Below, in pieces: positions 1 through 7,567 of a DNA stretch of 12,158 bases. The DNA lies in NCBI GenBank assembly GCA_002390305.1, contig DGPE01000082.1, positions 1-12,158 on the forward strand, in the 5' to 3' direction. A program made the position numbers and the translations under genes. Origin of the DNA: Micrococcales bacterium UBA4448. GTDB taxonomy: Bacteria; Actinomycetota; Actinomycetes; Actinomycetales; Microbacteriaceae. Each line of letters starts with the position of its first letter. Position 1 is the first letter of the stretch. The notes below the pieces were generated by a model that was not told where the DNA came from, searched no databases, and was given only the letters and a program-made list of their open reading frames with translations.

Positions 1-1952
1 GTCCCGAGGACAGCACCAATCGCGACCCTTAGGGTTTCACGCCGTCGAATGTGCCGCAGTGCATCGGCCACTTTAGTGGAATCCCGATTGCGCTTTAGTA
101 AAGCTTCGATTTCCATGCCCAGTTGCTCCGCCGATGGAGGTTGGAGGCTGGACTCTTCAGCGAACCAGGATGTTGATTCGGGCGTATATTCCAGTAGGCG
201 CGCGATGTATTTTGAAGAAGAGAGTGCCTTCATCAGTCGCTCTGCCGCACCAGAGGAATCCCGCAGCATCTTGAGGAACCAGTGACTCTCCCCCAACAGC
301 TCACTAAGCCTTCGAAAACTCAGCAAGGCGGCATCTGGGTTTGTACCATCAGCCATCCAGCGAATCAGTACTGGCAAGAGCGTCCGCTGAATTACGGATC
401 TTCTAGAAACACCGCCGGTTAGAGCATCGAGGTGCCTCTTAGCTCCTGCCGGGTCAGTGAAGCCCAGCGAGCTAAGCCTGTTGACCAGCTCAGCCTCCGA
501 TAGCCGGACCTCCCCAGATGTCATTTCAGCGGCTACCAATAAAAGAGGGCGGTAGAAAATTGCGTCGTGAAGCACTCCCACTTCCAACCTGATCTGCTGC
601 CAGGTAGACATCAGTGCTTCCGGACTACTGGCCGGATCTAGACCTCGTGCAACCCTTCTCAGATCAATTTTGTCCTCGCTGAGAACGTGACTGCGCCTGA
701 GCTTAGTTAGTTGAATTCGATGCTCAATTGCCCTGAGTGTTCGGTAGTACTGGGCCAAATTCGATGAGTCGTCGCGACCAAGTAATCCAGCTGACATTAG
801 GCGGTTAATCGCTTCAAAAGTGCCGGCAACCCTCAGGCTCTCATCAGCAACTCCGTGCACAAGTTGCAGCAATTGAACTGTAAATTCAACGTCTCTTAGC
901 CCACCGCGACTCAACTTAACGTTGACCTCACGATCTTCATGGGCCAGATTGGCAATTACCCTTTTGCGCATGGCCCTTGCATCGTGCACCAAACTCGACC
1001 TCTTACGCGGCCCCCATATCAAGCTCTGCACTTGCTCTAGGTATTCCAAGCCGAGGTCGCTGTCACCGGCAGAGGTTCTTGCTTTCAAGAGAGCCTGGAA
1101 CTCCCATGGCTCCGCCCACTTTTCAAAGTGAGCTTTATGAGCCTGAACTGTTCTGACTAGAGCTCCGGACTTGCCCTCGGGCCTTAGGTTTGCATCGACC
1201 TCCCAGAGTCCGGGCTCTGGAGCTGCTTCATTGATAACCAAAGCAAGTCGCTGCGCGATTTTTGTAGCAATCTCTAAGAAGTTTTCTTGTTGACCTTGCG
1301 CCACATAGATGACATCCACGTCGCTTACGTAGTTCAGCTCCTGCGCGCCTGTTTTTCCCATTGAAATCACTGAGAGCAGCGTGCTACTGGAATCAGCAGC
1401 AGAGATGCGGCCCTCCGCAATAAGTTCTTTGCGGGCCACTTGCAAACCGGCCTCCAACGCAGCATCAGCAAGCTTGGATAGCGAGTGACTGACATTCTCG
1501 ACGATTGCCATCGGCGATAATGTCGACAAATCCCGGTCAGCTACCTGGAGTAGACAACGCCTGTAGGAAAGTCTCAGGCTTGTCCTGTTTTTCTCACTTA
1601 GCTTGAAACTCTTGGGAAAGCTTGCGGCGGCGCTAAAAACATCCAGACTGCTTTCATCCCTTAGAAGGTAGTCCGCCAAACCATCGGAAGCACCCAGCAC
1701 CATGCACAGCCTATGCAGCTTCGCCCCATCCTGGACAAGGGTCAAGGCCCTGTCAGAGTGTCGCTCAATCAAGTTGATGAGATGAATTAGCACCCTGTCA
1801 GGCGATGCGGTCTTGGGAAGCACCGCAAGTAGCTTTTCTAGGTCAAGCTCATCATTTAGCTGAAGTGTCGACAAATTGGCTCTAGCTTGAGTAAGTTCCT
1901 CAAAGCCCAGTTTTGCCATTTGGCTGAGCGAGACCTCGTGTGAACGCGACAT
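1..1952 (-). CDS. glnE: Glutamine synthetase adenylyltransferase / adenylyl-removing enzyme, N-terminal two thirds (cut by left edge)
   Basis: GlnE adds AMP to, or removes it from, class I glutamine synthetase in response to nitrogen status. About 650 codons are open from ATG 1952 to the left edge, against a usual family length near 1000, so the C-terminal adenylylation domain lies mostly outside. The N-terminal nucleotidyltransferase (adenylyl-removing) signature is clear: MGKTGAQELNYVSDVDVI at about residues 196-214, with D211 and D213 as the metal-binding DxD pair. The helical linker follows, and the last visible residues (RRRETLRVAIGAVLG) match the entry to the second catalytic domain. 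The start abuts the glnA stop (TAAATG) and has no Shine-Dalgarno sequence, so translation is probably coupled to glnA. The frame is intact where I checked it at both ends and in the middle. Confidence in the family is high. Confidence 0.95.
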   Translation of the reverse strand, partial: MSRSHEVSLSQMAKLGFEELTQARANLSTLQLNDELDLEKLLAVLPKTASPDRVLIHLINLIERHSDRALTLVQDGAKLHRLCMVLGASDGLADYLLRDESSLDVFSAAASFPKSFKLSEKNRTSLRLSYRRCLLQVADRDLSTLSPMAIVENVSHSLSKLADAALEAGLQVARKELIAEGRISAADSSSTLLSVISMGKTGAQELNYVSDVDVIYVAQGQQENFLEIATKIAQRLALVINEAAPEPGLWEVDANLRPEGKSGALVRTVQAHKAHFEKWAEPWEFQALLKARTSAGDSDLGLEYLEQVQSLIWGPRKRSSLVHDARAMRKRVIANLAHEDREVNVKLSRGGLRDVEFTVQLLQLVHGVADESLRVAGTFEAINRLMSAGLLGRDDSSNLAQYYRTLRAIEHRIQLTKLRRSHVLSEDKIDLRRVARGLDPASSPEALMSTWQQIRLEVGVLHDAIFYRPLLLVAAEMTSGEVRLSEAELVNRLSSLGFTDPAGAKRHLDALTGGVSRRSVIQRTLLPVLIRWMADGTNPDAALLSFRRLSELLGESHWFLKMLRDSSGAAERLMKALSSSKYIARLLEYTPESTSWFAEESSLQPPSAEQLGMEIEALLKRNRDSTKVADALRHIRRRETLRVAIGAVLG

Positions 1953-3293
1953 TTAGAGGGTTTTTAGATTTTGTTCTATCTCATAGGGGGTTACCTGTGA
2001 GCGGTAATCAGCCCATTCATTTCTTTTATTGGCTAGCACGAAATTAAACACTGACTCTCCAAGAACTTCAGCTGCAAGCTCAGAATCTTCAAGCTTCTTG
2101 ATCGCATGATCTAGTGATTGAGGAAGTGCTTCGATGTTCAAGGCCTTACGTTCCATGTGGGAAAGCGCCCAGACATCCTGCTCGATCTCATCGGGTAATT
2201 GGTACTCCTCTTCGATGCCCTTGAGGCCAGCCGCTAATAGCAGTGAGTAGGCAAGATAGGGGTTGGCAGCCGCGTCCATTGCACGGTATTCAATTCTGGT
2301 GCTCTGTGACTTCTCCGGCTTATGCAGCGGCACTCTAACCAGAGCGCTTCGATTATTGTGGCCCCAGCTAACGTAGCTCGGTGCCTCACCACCACCCCAG
2401 AGCCTCTTATAGCTGTTGACATACTGGTTGGTAACGAGAGTAATTTCAGGAGCATGCTTTAGGACTCCTGCCATGAACTGCCTTGCAGTAATGGACAAGT
2501 GATACTTTGCCGCCGGATCGAAAAACGCATTCTTATCGCCTTCAAAAAGTGAGAAGTGTGTGTGCATGCCCGAACCAGGCTCGTTGGTGAAAGGCTTTGG
2601 CATGAAGGTCGCGTAAACACCCTGCTCGATGGCAACCTCTTTCACCACCGTTTTGAAGGTCATTATGTTGTCAGCCATTGAGAGTGCATCTGCGTATCGC
2701 AAATCAATCTCGTTTTGTCCCGGCCCGCCTTCGTGGTGTGAAAATTCGACAGATATACCCAACTGCTCAAGCATTGTTACGGCTCTGCGGCGGAAATCGT
2801 GCGCCGTGCCACCTGGCACGTTATCAAAGTATCCGGCATTATCAACCGGAACAGGATTTCCCTGTTCGTCCACGGAACTGGACTTCAGCAGGTAGAACTC
2901 AATTTCTGGGTGGACATAGAAGCTGAAACCCATGGCAGCAGCCTTATCCAGTGTTTTTCGAAGAACGTTCCGGGGATCTGCTCCAGCGGGCTGTCCGTCC
3001 GGAGTTGCAATATCGCAAAACATCCGAGCTGCGGGATCTACGGTGCCTCGCCACGGCAAGATTTGGAATGTAGCGGGATCCGGTATTGCCAACATGTCAG
3101 CCTCGGAATTTCTTGCAAGTCCTTCGATAGAAGAACCGTCAAATCCAATGCCTTCTGCAAAGGCTCCTTCAATCTCGGCGGGGGCGACAGCGACCGATTT
3201 TAGAGTTCCGGCAACGTCGGTGAACCATAGTCGAACGAACTTAACTCCCCGTTCTTCTATTGTCCTCAACACAAACTCTTGCTGCTTGTCCAT
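1953..3293 (-). CDS. glnA: Type I glutamine synthetase, GlnA2-like (no adenylylation tyrosine)
   Basis: Glutamine synthetase family enzyme, ATP-dependent ligation of ammonia to glutamate in the cytoplasm. At 446 residues it matches GSI-alpha/GlnA2 proteins and is shorter than the adenylylated GSI-beta type (about 470). Motifs in order: FDGSSIEGLA (51-60), the metal-binding HPEIEF (128-133), EGGPGQNEIDLRYAD (188-202), the ammonia/ATP region PKPFTNEPGSGMHTHFS (232-248), NSYKRLWGGGEAPSY (293-307) and RIEYRAMDAAANPY (333-346). Where adenylylated enzymes carry LYDLPPEE-like sequence, this one has DVWALSHME, with W375 in place of the modifiable Tyr. The start at ATG 3293 is fixed by GAGGAGG four bases upstream. 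It is first in a probable glnA-glnE operon and divergent from nadE. In some actinobacteria GlnA2 paralogues ligate polyamines rather than ammonia, so the substrate is not certain. Confidence 0.96.
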   Translation of the reverse strand: MDKQQEFVLRTIEERGVKFVRLWFTDVAGTLKSVAVAPAEIEGAFAEGIGFDGSSIEGLARNSEADMLAIPDPATFQILPWRGTVDPAARMFCDIATPDGQPAGADPRNVLRKTLDKAAAMGFSFYVHPEIEFYLLKSSSVDEQGNPVPVDNAGYFDNVPGGTAHDFRRRAVTMLEQLGISVEFSHHEGGPGQNEIDLRYADALSMADNIMTFKTVVKEVAIEQGVYATFMPKPFTNEPGSGMHTHFSLFEGDKNAFFDPAAKYHLSITARQFMAGVLKHAPEITLVTNQYVNSYKRLWGGGEAPSYVSWGHNNRSALVRVPLHKPEKSQSTRIEYRAMDAAANPYLAYSLLLAAGLKGIEEEYQLPDEIEQDVWALSHMERKALNIEALPQSLDHAIKKLEDSELAAEVLGESVFNFVLANKRNEWADYRSQVTPYEIEQNLKTL

Positions 3294-3297
3294 AAAG

Positions 3298-3304
3298 CCT
3301 CCTC
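3298..3304 (-). promoter_or_regulatory. Shine-Dalgarno sequence of glnA
   Basis: GAGGAGG on the minus strand with a 4-base spacer (CTTT) to ATG 3293. It is the strongest ribosome site in the window. It contrasts with the divergent gene nadE, which shows no comparable site, so the two genes on one shared promoter region appear to differ in initiation mode. Confidence 0.85.
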
Positions 3305-3314
3305 ACGCTTCTAA

Positions 3315-3321
3315 TAGGCTA
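3315..3321. promoter_or_regulatory. Overlapping divergent -10 elements for nadE (+) and glnA (-)
   Basis: The plus strand reads TAGGCT at 3315-3320; the minus strand reads TAGCCT at 3321-3316. Both fit the TANNNT pattern of actinobacterial housekeeping -10 elements. On the plus strand a start about 7 bases downstream falls on the GTG at 3328 (leaderless nadE). On the minus strand a start near 3309 leaves a short leader carrying the glnA Shine-Dalgarno sequence. The whole intergenic gap is only 34 bases. No convincing -35 hexamer is visible on either side. Assignment is inferred from position and sequence alone. Confidence 0.55.
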
Positions 3322-3327
3322 TCGGTT

Positions 3328-4947
3328 GTGAGTGTCCTAAATGTTGCTTTTGCTCAGACAAACCCGGTGGTCGGGGATGTCGAACACAACCTTGAACTAA
3401 TACTGAGCGCGGCATCAGAGGTTGCCGATAGGGCAGATGTATTAATTACTGGCGAACTCGCGCTTTCGGGTTATCCCATGGGCGACCTAAGTTACAGAGC
3501 TGACATCATCGAGAGCTCGATGACTGCTCTCAAAAAACTTATCGCTGCCACTGGTGAACAGACTTACAGCAATTTGGTTTTTGTGGTTGGACACATCAGC
3601 CCCGCTGCGGCATCCAAGGCAACGGCTCAGTCATCTTTGGCGATAGCTCACAACTCTGCCAGCGTTATTTCAAATGGCGAGCTGATTGGAACATATCACA
3701 AGCAAACTCTCCCGAACTACGACGTGTTCGATGACTGGCGAAACTTCGTCCCCGGCCATGAAGAGCTGACCTTCAGCGTCAAGGGGAGATTATGTGCTGT
3801 GGCGATCTGCGAGGACATCTGGGTCAAAGATGCGAAGCGGTCCCAAGCCCTTCAGGATAAGGGCGTAGAACTTCTGACTGTGCTGAATGGATCTCCCTAT
3901 ACGCGCAGCAAGCAGCGTGAACGTATAGATGCTGCAAAGCAGTTCCAGCGGGGGTTTGACCTTGCATACGCTAACCTCTCTGGAGCTCAGGACGAGCTGG
4001 TCTTCGATGGCAGAAGCTTCTATCTAGATTCCACAGGTAGCGAGATCTTCCACGCCCCATTTGAGCAAGGTGTTTACCTGGCTCAACAAGCTGACTTGCT
4101 ACAAACTCAGCAGAGTGAAAAAGCAGTGCTGTGGTCAGTGTTGGTTGAGGGACTTCGCCAATACTGCCTAAAGACAGGCCAGCATTCAATTGTCTTAGGT
4201 CTGAGCGGTGGAATTGACTCAGCGGTATGCGCAGCTCTCGCCTGCGAGGCAATTGGCTCAGAGAATGTTATCGGGGTGGCACTTCCCTCAAGGTATTCAT
4301 CAGATCATTCACTTTCTGATGCTGAAGAGCTTGCAAAGAACTTTGAGCTTCACTACCGAGTGTTGCCTATTGAAAAGGCCCATAGGGCCTTCGAAGAGAC
4401 AATGGAATTTAGCCCTTTGGCGGCAGAGAATCTGCAGGCCAGAATTAGAGCTGTATTTCTCATGGGAATCTCCAATACCGAAGGCGCACTTTTGTTGTCC
4501 ACGGGCAATAAGTCTGAAATTGCCGTTGGCTACTCAACAATGTACGGGGATGCAGCAGGCGGTTTTGCGCCAATAAAGGACGTCTTCAAAACTGATGTTT
4601 GGGAATTGGCGAGATGGCATAACCACACCGGTGACTACCCACTCATCCCCATTGGTTCAATCGACAAACCCCCCAGTGCCGAACTTAGGCCGGGCCAGGT
4701 TGATTCTGACTCGCTCCCGGACTATGGAGTGTTGGATCAAATACTTAGGCTGCTAATTGAGGAAAGCGCAACCATTGAACAAGTTGTCGCATCAGGTTTC
4801 AATGCGCTCGAAGTTGAGAGGATTGAAGGCTTGATCCGGGCCTCAGAATGGAAGAGATCTCAGGGGGCTGTTGGAACAAAAACTACGGCGGTATCTTTTG
4901 GAACAGGTCGTCGGATTCCACTGACCACTAGATTTAGAAAACTATGA
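3328..4947 (+). CDS. nadE: Glutamine-dependent NAD+ synthetase
   Basis: Converts deamido-NAD to NAD+ using ATP and glutamine-derived ammonia, the last step of NAD synthesis. The 539 residues hold two domains. An N-terminal nitrilase-type glutaminase has the triad E43 (TGELALSGYP), K125 (YHKQTLPNYDVF) and C161 (AICEDIW). A C-terminal synthetase starts near 265 with the PP-loop GLSGGIDSA (291-299) and has TGNKSE (392-397) and YGDAAGGFAPIKDV (406-419). The frame is open upstream to 2932, but that stretch lies opposite glnA and resembles no family. The nitrilase domain begins right after GTG 3328 (VLNVAFAQTNPVVGD). A TAGGCT -10 ends 7 bases before it, which suggests leaderless translation. A weak ATAGG at 3314-3318 is the only alternative ribosome site. 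It overlaps panB by ATGA. The short length separates it from the longer mycobacterial NadE. Confidence 0.95.
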   Translation: MSVLNVAFAQTNPVVGDVEHNLELILSAASEVADRADVLITGELALSGYPMGDLSYRADIIESSMTALKKLIAATGEQTYSNLVFVVGHISPAAASKATAQSSLAIAHNSASVISNGELIGTYHKQTLPNYDVFDDWRNFVPGHEELTFSVKGRLCAVAICEDIWVKDAKRSQALQDKGVELLTVLNGSPYTRSKQRERIDAAKQFQRGFDLAYANLSGAQDELVFDGRSFYLDSTGSEIFHAPFEQGVYLAQQADLLQTQQSEKAVLWSVLVEGLRQYCLKTGQHSIVLGLSGGIDSAVCAALACEAIGSENVIGVALPSRYSSDHSLSDAEELAKNFELHYRVLPIEKAHRAFEETMEFSPLAAENLQARIRAVFLMGISNTEGALLLSTGNKSEIAVGYSTMYGDAAGGFAPIKDVFKTDVWELARWHNHTGDYPLIPIGSIDKPPSAELRPGQVDSDSLPDYGVLDQILRLLIEESATIEQVVASGFNALEVERIEGLIRASEWKRSQGAVGTKTTAVSFGTGRRIPLTTRFRKL

Positions 4948-5729
4948 AAATTCGCACGGGCACACTGCAGCAACTGAAATCTGAGGGCAAGAGGTTCGCG
5001 GCACTTACCAGCTACGACATGCACACCGCCACCATTTTCGACGAGGCCGGCATCGAGGTTCTCTTGGTTGGAGACTCAGCAAGCGATAACGTGCTGGCAA
5101 ATGCTGGAACTGCTCCCATAAGCCTCGATGAGATGATCCCCTTTGGCAGAGCTGTCGCACGATCAGCGAAAAACTCTTTGGTGGTTATGGACCTTCCTTT
5201 TGGGAGCTACGAACTTGGACCAGATCAGGCGCTAAAGAATTCAATCTATGTTATGAAGCAAACTGGGGCAGCTGCAGTGAAGCTTGAAGGCGCCAAATTG
5301 GCACAGATCTCCACCCTGGTCGACAATGGCATCCCAGTGATGGGTCATGTTGGGTTTACGCCGCAAACCGTCCACGCTCTTTCTGGCTTCAAGGTTCAAG
5401 GCCGTAGCGACGAAGACGCATTGAGAATAACCAAGGAGTGCTTAGACATCGAGGAAGCCGGGGCTTTTGCGATAGTCCTAGAAATGGTTCCGGCAGCCCT
5501 TGCTAACTCGATATCCGAGAAGCTGCGAATCCCCACCATAGGCATCGGGGCTGGCTCTGGATGTGACGCGCAAATTTTGGTCTGGCAAGATTTTGCAGGT
5601 CTCAGCGCCAAAACACCCAGTTTTGCCAAAAGCTATTTATCGCTCCGGCAGCAATTGAGTCAGGCAGCATCGGCCTACCGAAATGATGTCATCGCGGGCG
5701 ATTTCCCCAGCTCTGAGCAGAGTTTTTAG
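4944..5729 (+). CDS. panB: 3-methyl-2-oxobutanoate hydroxymethyltransferase (ketopantoate hydroxymethyltransferase)
   Basis: Transfers a hydroxymethyl group from methylene-tetrahydrofolate to 3-methyl-2-oxobutanoate, the first committed step to pantothenate and CoA. The length, 261 residues, is normal for PanB. Visible family residues: ALTSYDMHTA (20-29), the Mg2+ ligands D44 (LVGDSASDNV), D83 (VVMDLPFGSY) and E115 (AVKLEGA), HVGFTPQTVHALSGFKVQGR (135-154), the catalytic E180 (VLEMVP), and PTIGIGAGSGCDAQILVWQD (197-216). ATG 4944 overlaps the nadE TGA by 4 bases and has no clear Shine-Dalgarno sequence, so coupling to nadE is likely. No panC, panD or panE is present here, so the pathway is split across the genome. 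The TAG stop overlaps by three bases with the stop of the convergent small gene. The usual EHSF ending is EQSF here, a minor change. Confidence 0.95.
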   Translation: MKIRTGTLQQLKSEGKRFAALTSYDMHTATIFDEAGIEVLLVGDSASDNVLANAGTAPISLDEMIPFGRAVARSAKNSLVVMDLPFGSYELGPDQALKNSIYVMKQTGAAAVKLEGAKLAQISTLVDNGIPVMGHVGFTPQTVHALSGFKVQGRSDEDALRITKECLDIEEAGAFAIVLEMVPAALANSISEKLRIPTIGIGAGSGCDAQILVWQDFAGLSAKTPSFAKSYLSLRQQLSQAASAYRNDVIAGDFPSSEQSF

Positions 5730-5911
5730 TCCTCCCAGTCCCTCTCGTCTTCTTCCCTGAGCTGTCTTGCTCTTTGGCTGATTAGGCTCGGGCCGTTACT
5801 AGCGGCTTCAGCAGTCTCAAAAGGACCGATTCGATCCAAAGAAATGGATTGTGGCCCCACTTCAACCTGATTGGTTCGAATATTGAACCAAAATTCAGTC
5901 TTCTCGGTCAA
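5726..5911 (-). CDS. Small acidic actinobacterial protein, SPOR-domain-annotated type (function unknown)
   Basis: A 61-residue ORF resembling a short conserved actinobacterial family that I recall being annotated as SPOR-domain-like and often placed beside map. The function is unknown. Visible features are an aromatic N-terminal motif (EFWFNIRTNQVEVG), a central GPFETAEAA that resembles the GPY/F-T-x-x-EA signature of that family, and a highly charged acidic tail (REEDERDWED). There is no signal peptide or membrane segment. I prefer TTG 5911 because AGGTGG (5922-5917) lies 5 bases upstream and the family consensus begins just there. A GTG at 5920 would add three residues (64 in total) but would sit inside that ribosome site. 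It is divergent from map across about 40 bases and convergent with panB, with overlapping stop codons (TAA at 5728-5726, TAG at 5727-5729). That it is a real gene is likely; its role is not known. Confidence 0.75.
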   Translation of the reverse strand: MTEKTEFWFNIRTNQVEVGPQSISLDRIGPFETAEAASNGPSLISQRARQLREEDERDWED

Positions 5912-5935
5912 TCTGCCCACCTAACACCCAATTGG

Positions 5936-5945
5936 AAAATAGACT
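5936..5945. promoter_or_regulatory. Divergent -10 elements for map (+) and the small protein (-)
   Basis: Plus strand TAGACT at 5940-5945 is followed by 6 bases and then ATG 5952, the geometry of a leaderless transcript starting on the A of ATG. Minus strand TATTTT at 5941-5936 fits TANNNT and would start near 5929, giving a leader that contains the AGGTGG site of the small gene. The two hexamers share the TA step at 5940-5941. No clear -35 is seen. The plus-strand call is firmer than the minus-strand call. Confidence 0.5.
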
Positions 5946-5951
5946 CCTAGT

Positions 5952-6815
5952 ATGCCCAAGGCCACCGACTATTCACTAACCCCTGGAAAAGTATCTCCGA
6001 GGCGAATCGTTCCCGAAACAATCATCAAGCCCGAGTACGTTGGTAATCCTGAACCCACCAAGCATGTTGGCGGCGATAAATACGATGAAGAGCAAATTCA
6101 ACGAATCAGGGCGGCGAGCTACCTAGCAGCACAAGCTCTAGAACTTGTGCTCAGCAGCGCCAAGGTGGGCATGACCACCGATGATCTGGACGAAATTGGT
6201 CATAACTTTTTGGTTTCCGCGGGTGCCTACCCGTCAACTCTGGGTTATCGTGGCTTCCCAAAGTCGCTTTGCTCATCACTAAATGAGGTTATTTGCCATG
6301 GCATCCCAGATGACACGATTTTGCAGGATGGGGATCTTGTCAACATAGACATCAGTGCCTACCTGAATGGCGTCCACGGTGACACGAACGGAACCGTGCT
6401 GATTGGCCAAGCCACGGAGGACAAGCGGTTATTGGTTGAACGAACCCGCGAGGCGATGATGCGAGGCATAAAGGCTGCTCAACCCGGTAGAGAAGTCAAC
6501 ATAATAGGACGTGCCATTGAGTCCTATGCCAAGCGCTTTGGCTACGGTGTCGTGAGGGATTTCACGGGCCACGGAGTCGGCACAAGCTTTCACACAGGCC
6601 TGATAATTCCGCACTACGACGAACCTATGTATAAGGACTTGATCGAACCGGGAATGGTGTTCACAGTTGAGCCGATGCTGACGCTCGGCTCTCAGGACTG
6701 GGAAATGTGGGACGATGGCTGGACTGTGACTACAAAGGACAAGAAATTCTCGGCTCAGTTTGAGCACACCATTTTGATTACTGAGACCGGCCCTGAGATT
6801 TTGACGGTGACCTAG
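5952..6815 (+). CDS. map: Type I methionine aminopeptidase with N-terminal extension
   Basis: Removes the initiator methionine from nascent proteins whose second residue is small. The 287 residues include a roughly 40-residue N-terminal extension rich in Pro (PGKVSPRRIVPETIIKPEY), typical of the MetAP1c form with a possible ribosome- or SH3-binding tail, as in mycobacterial MapB. The pita-bread catalytic domain starts near 45. Metal and catalytic residues are all present: H116 (ICHGIPD), D133 (NIDISAYLNG), D144 (VHGDTNG), H207 (TGHGVG), E240 (TVEPML) and E271 (QFEHTI). The start is ATG 5952, with no Shine-Dalgarno but a TAGACT -10 six bases upstream, so the mRNA is probably leaderless. It is followed after 3 bases by the polyphosphate-glucokinase-like gene, probably co-transcribed. 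The usual bacterial partners secY and adk are absent, which fits a second map copy in the genome (inference). Confidence 0.95.
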   Translation: MPKATDYSLTPGKVSPRRIVPETIIKPEYVGNPEPTKHVGGDKYDEEQIQRIRAASYLAAQALELVLSSAKVGMTTDDLDEIGHNFLVSAGAYPSTLGYRGFPKSLCSSLNEVICHGIPDDTILQDGDLVNIDISAYLNGVHGDTNGTVLIGQATEDKRLLVERTREAMMRGIKAAQPGREVNIIGRAIESYAKRFGYGVVRDFTGHGVGTSFHTGLIIPHYDEPMYKDLIEPGMVFTVEPMLTLGSQDWEMWDDGWTVTTKDKKFSAQFEHTILITETGPEILTVT

Positions 6816-6818
6816 ATT

Positions 6819-7565
6819 ATGAGACTGGCAATAGGAATCGACATTGGAGGCAGCGGCATAAAGGCTGCGGTAGTAAACCTAGATCGAGGTGAACTACATT
6901 CTGACCGAATTAGAATCTCCACCCCAGATGCTGGTAATCCGAACGAAATAGCGGAAATATGCAAATCGCTTGCTACGGCACTGGATGAGGAGCATCGCCT
7001 ACCGATTGGCATCTGCTTTCCAGCAGTAGTGAGGCGCGGTGTCACAGTCTCGGCTGCCAATGTAAGCGATGACTGGATCAACTTGAATGCCGAGCAGCTG
7101 TTCTCCAAGGTTCTAGGCCAAGAAATAAAGGTCTTGAATGATGCTGATGCGGCGGGGCTGGCTGAAATGGAATTTGGCGCAGGAAAAGATCAAGCAGGAT
7201 TGGTAATAATGACCACACTGGGAACTGGAATCGGTTCCGCCATTTTCTATGACCAGGTCTTGGTTCCGAACTCTGAACTCGGTCACTTGGATATCGGAAA
7301 TGTAATGAACATTGAGACCTATGCCTCCAGTGCGGCACTTGAGCGGGAAAACCTAAGTTACCAGCAGTGGGCAAAAAGACTCGATGTTTTTTACCAGCAC
7401 GTAGAGAAAATTTTCAGCCCGGATCTCTTTATCATCGGCGGCGGTGTCAGCAAAGACCACGCGGAGTTTTTGCCCCTGCTGAATCTGGAAACCCCGGTTG
7501 TGGCCGCGATGACCAAAAACTCAGCTGGAATTATCGGAGCTGGACTGGGCGCCATAAAACATTAG
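6819..7565 (+). CDS. ppgK: Polyphosphate glucokinase (ROK family)
   Basis: Phosphorylates glucose to glucose-6-phosphate using inorganic polyphosphate and/or ATP. Domain features over 248 residues: the phosphate-binding IGIDIGGSGIKAA (5-17), the catalytic base D108 in LNDADAAG, MTTLGTGIGSAIF (131-143) as the second phosphate loop, and VPNSELGHL (149-157), a stretch characteristic of PpgK rather than general ROK sugar kinases. FIIGGGVSKD (204-213) and AGIIGAGLGA end the fold. The Cys-rich zinc motif of other ROK proteins is absent, as expected for PpgK. ATG 6819 lies 3 bases after the map stop, with GGTGA (6806-6810) as a distant ribosome site. It is slightly shorter than the usual 260-270 residues. 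Its stop lies 4 bases from the paired 3' strand of the convergent RNase P RNA, leaving no room for a terminator. Actual phosphate donor preference cannot be read from sequence. Confidence 0.88.
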   Translation: MRLAIGIDIGGSGIKAAVVNLDRGELHSDRIRISTPDAGNPNEIAEICKSLATALDEEHRLPIGICFPAVVRRGVTVSAANVSDDWINLNAEQLFSKVLGQEIKVLNDADAAGLAEMEFGAGKDQAGLVIMTTLGTGIGSAIFYDQVLVPNSELGHLDIGNVMNIETYASSAALERENLSYQQWAKRLDVFYQHVEKIFSPDLFIIGGGVSKDHAEFLPLLNLETPVVAAMTKNSAGIIGAGLGAIKH

Positions 7566-7567
7566 AA

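Noticed and set aside
49..1131. Open frames on the plus strand opposite glnE
   Set aside because: The minus-strand glnE frame is continuous and carries the GlnE catalytic motif; the plus frames have no recognisable domain.
2629..3203. Open frames on the plus strand opposite glnA
   Set aside because: They are shadows of a well-conserved glutamine synthetase gene; the protein sequences look random and have no independent start signals.
2932..3327. In-frame N-terminal extension of nadE by 132 codons
   Set aside because: It lies wholly opposite glnA, resembles no NadE sequence, and the nitrilase domain begins directly at GTG 3328 behind a -10 element.
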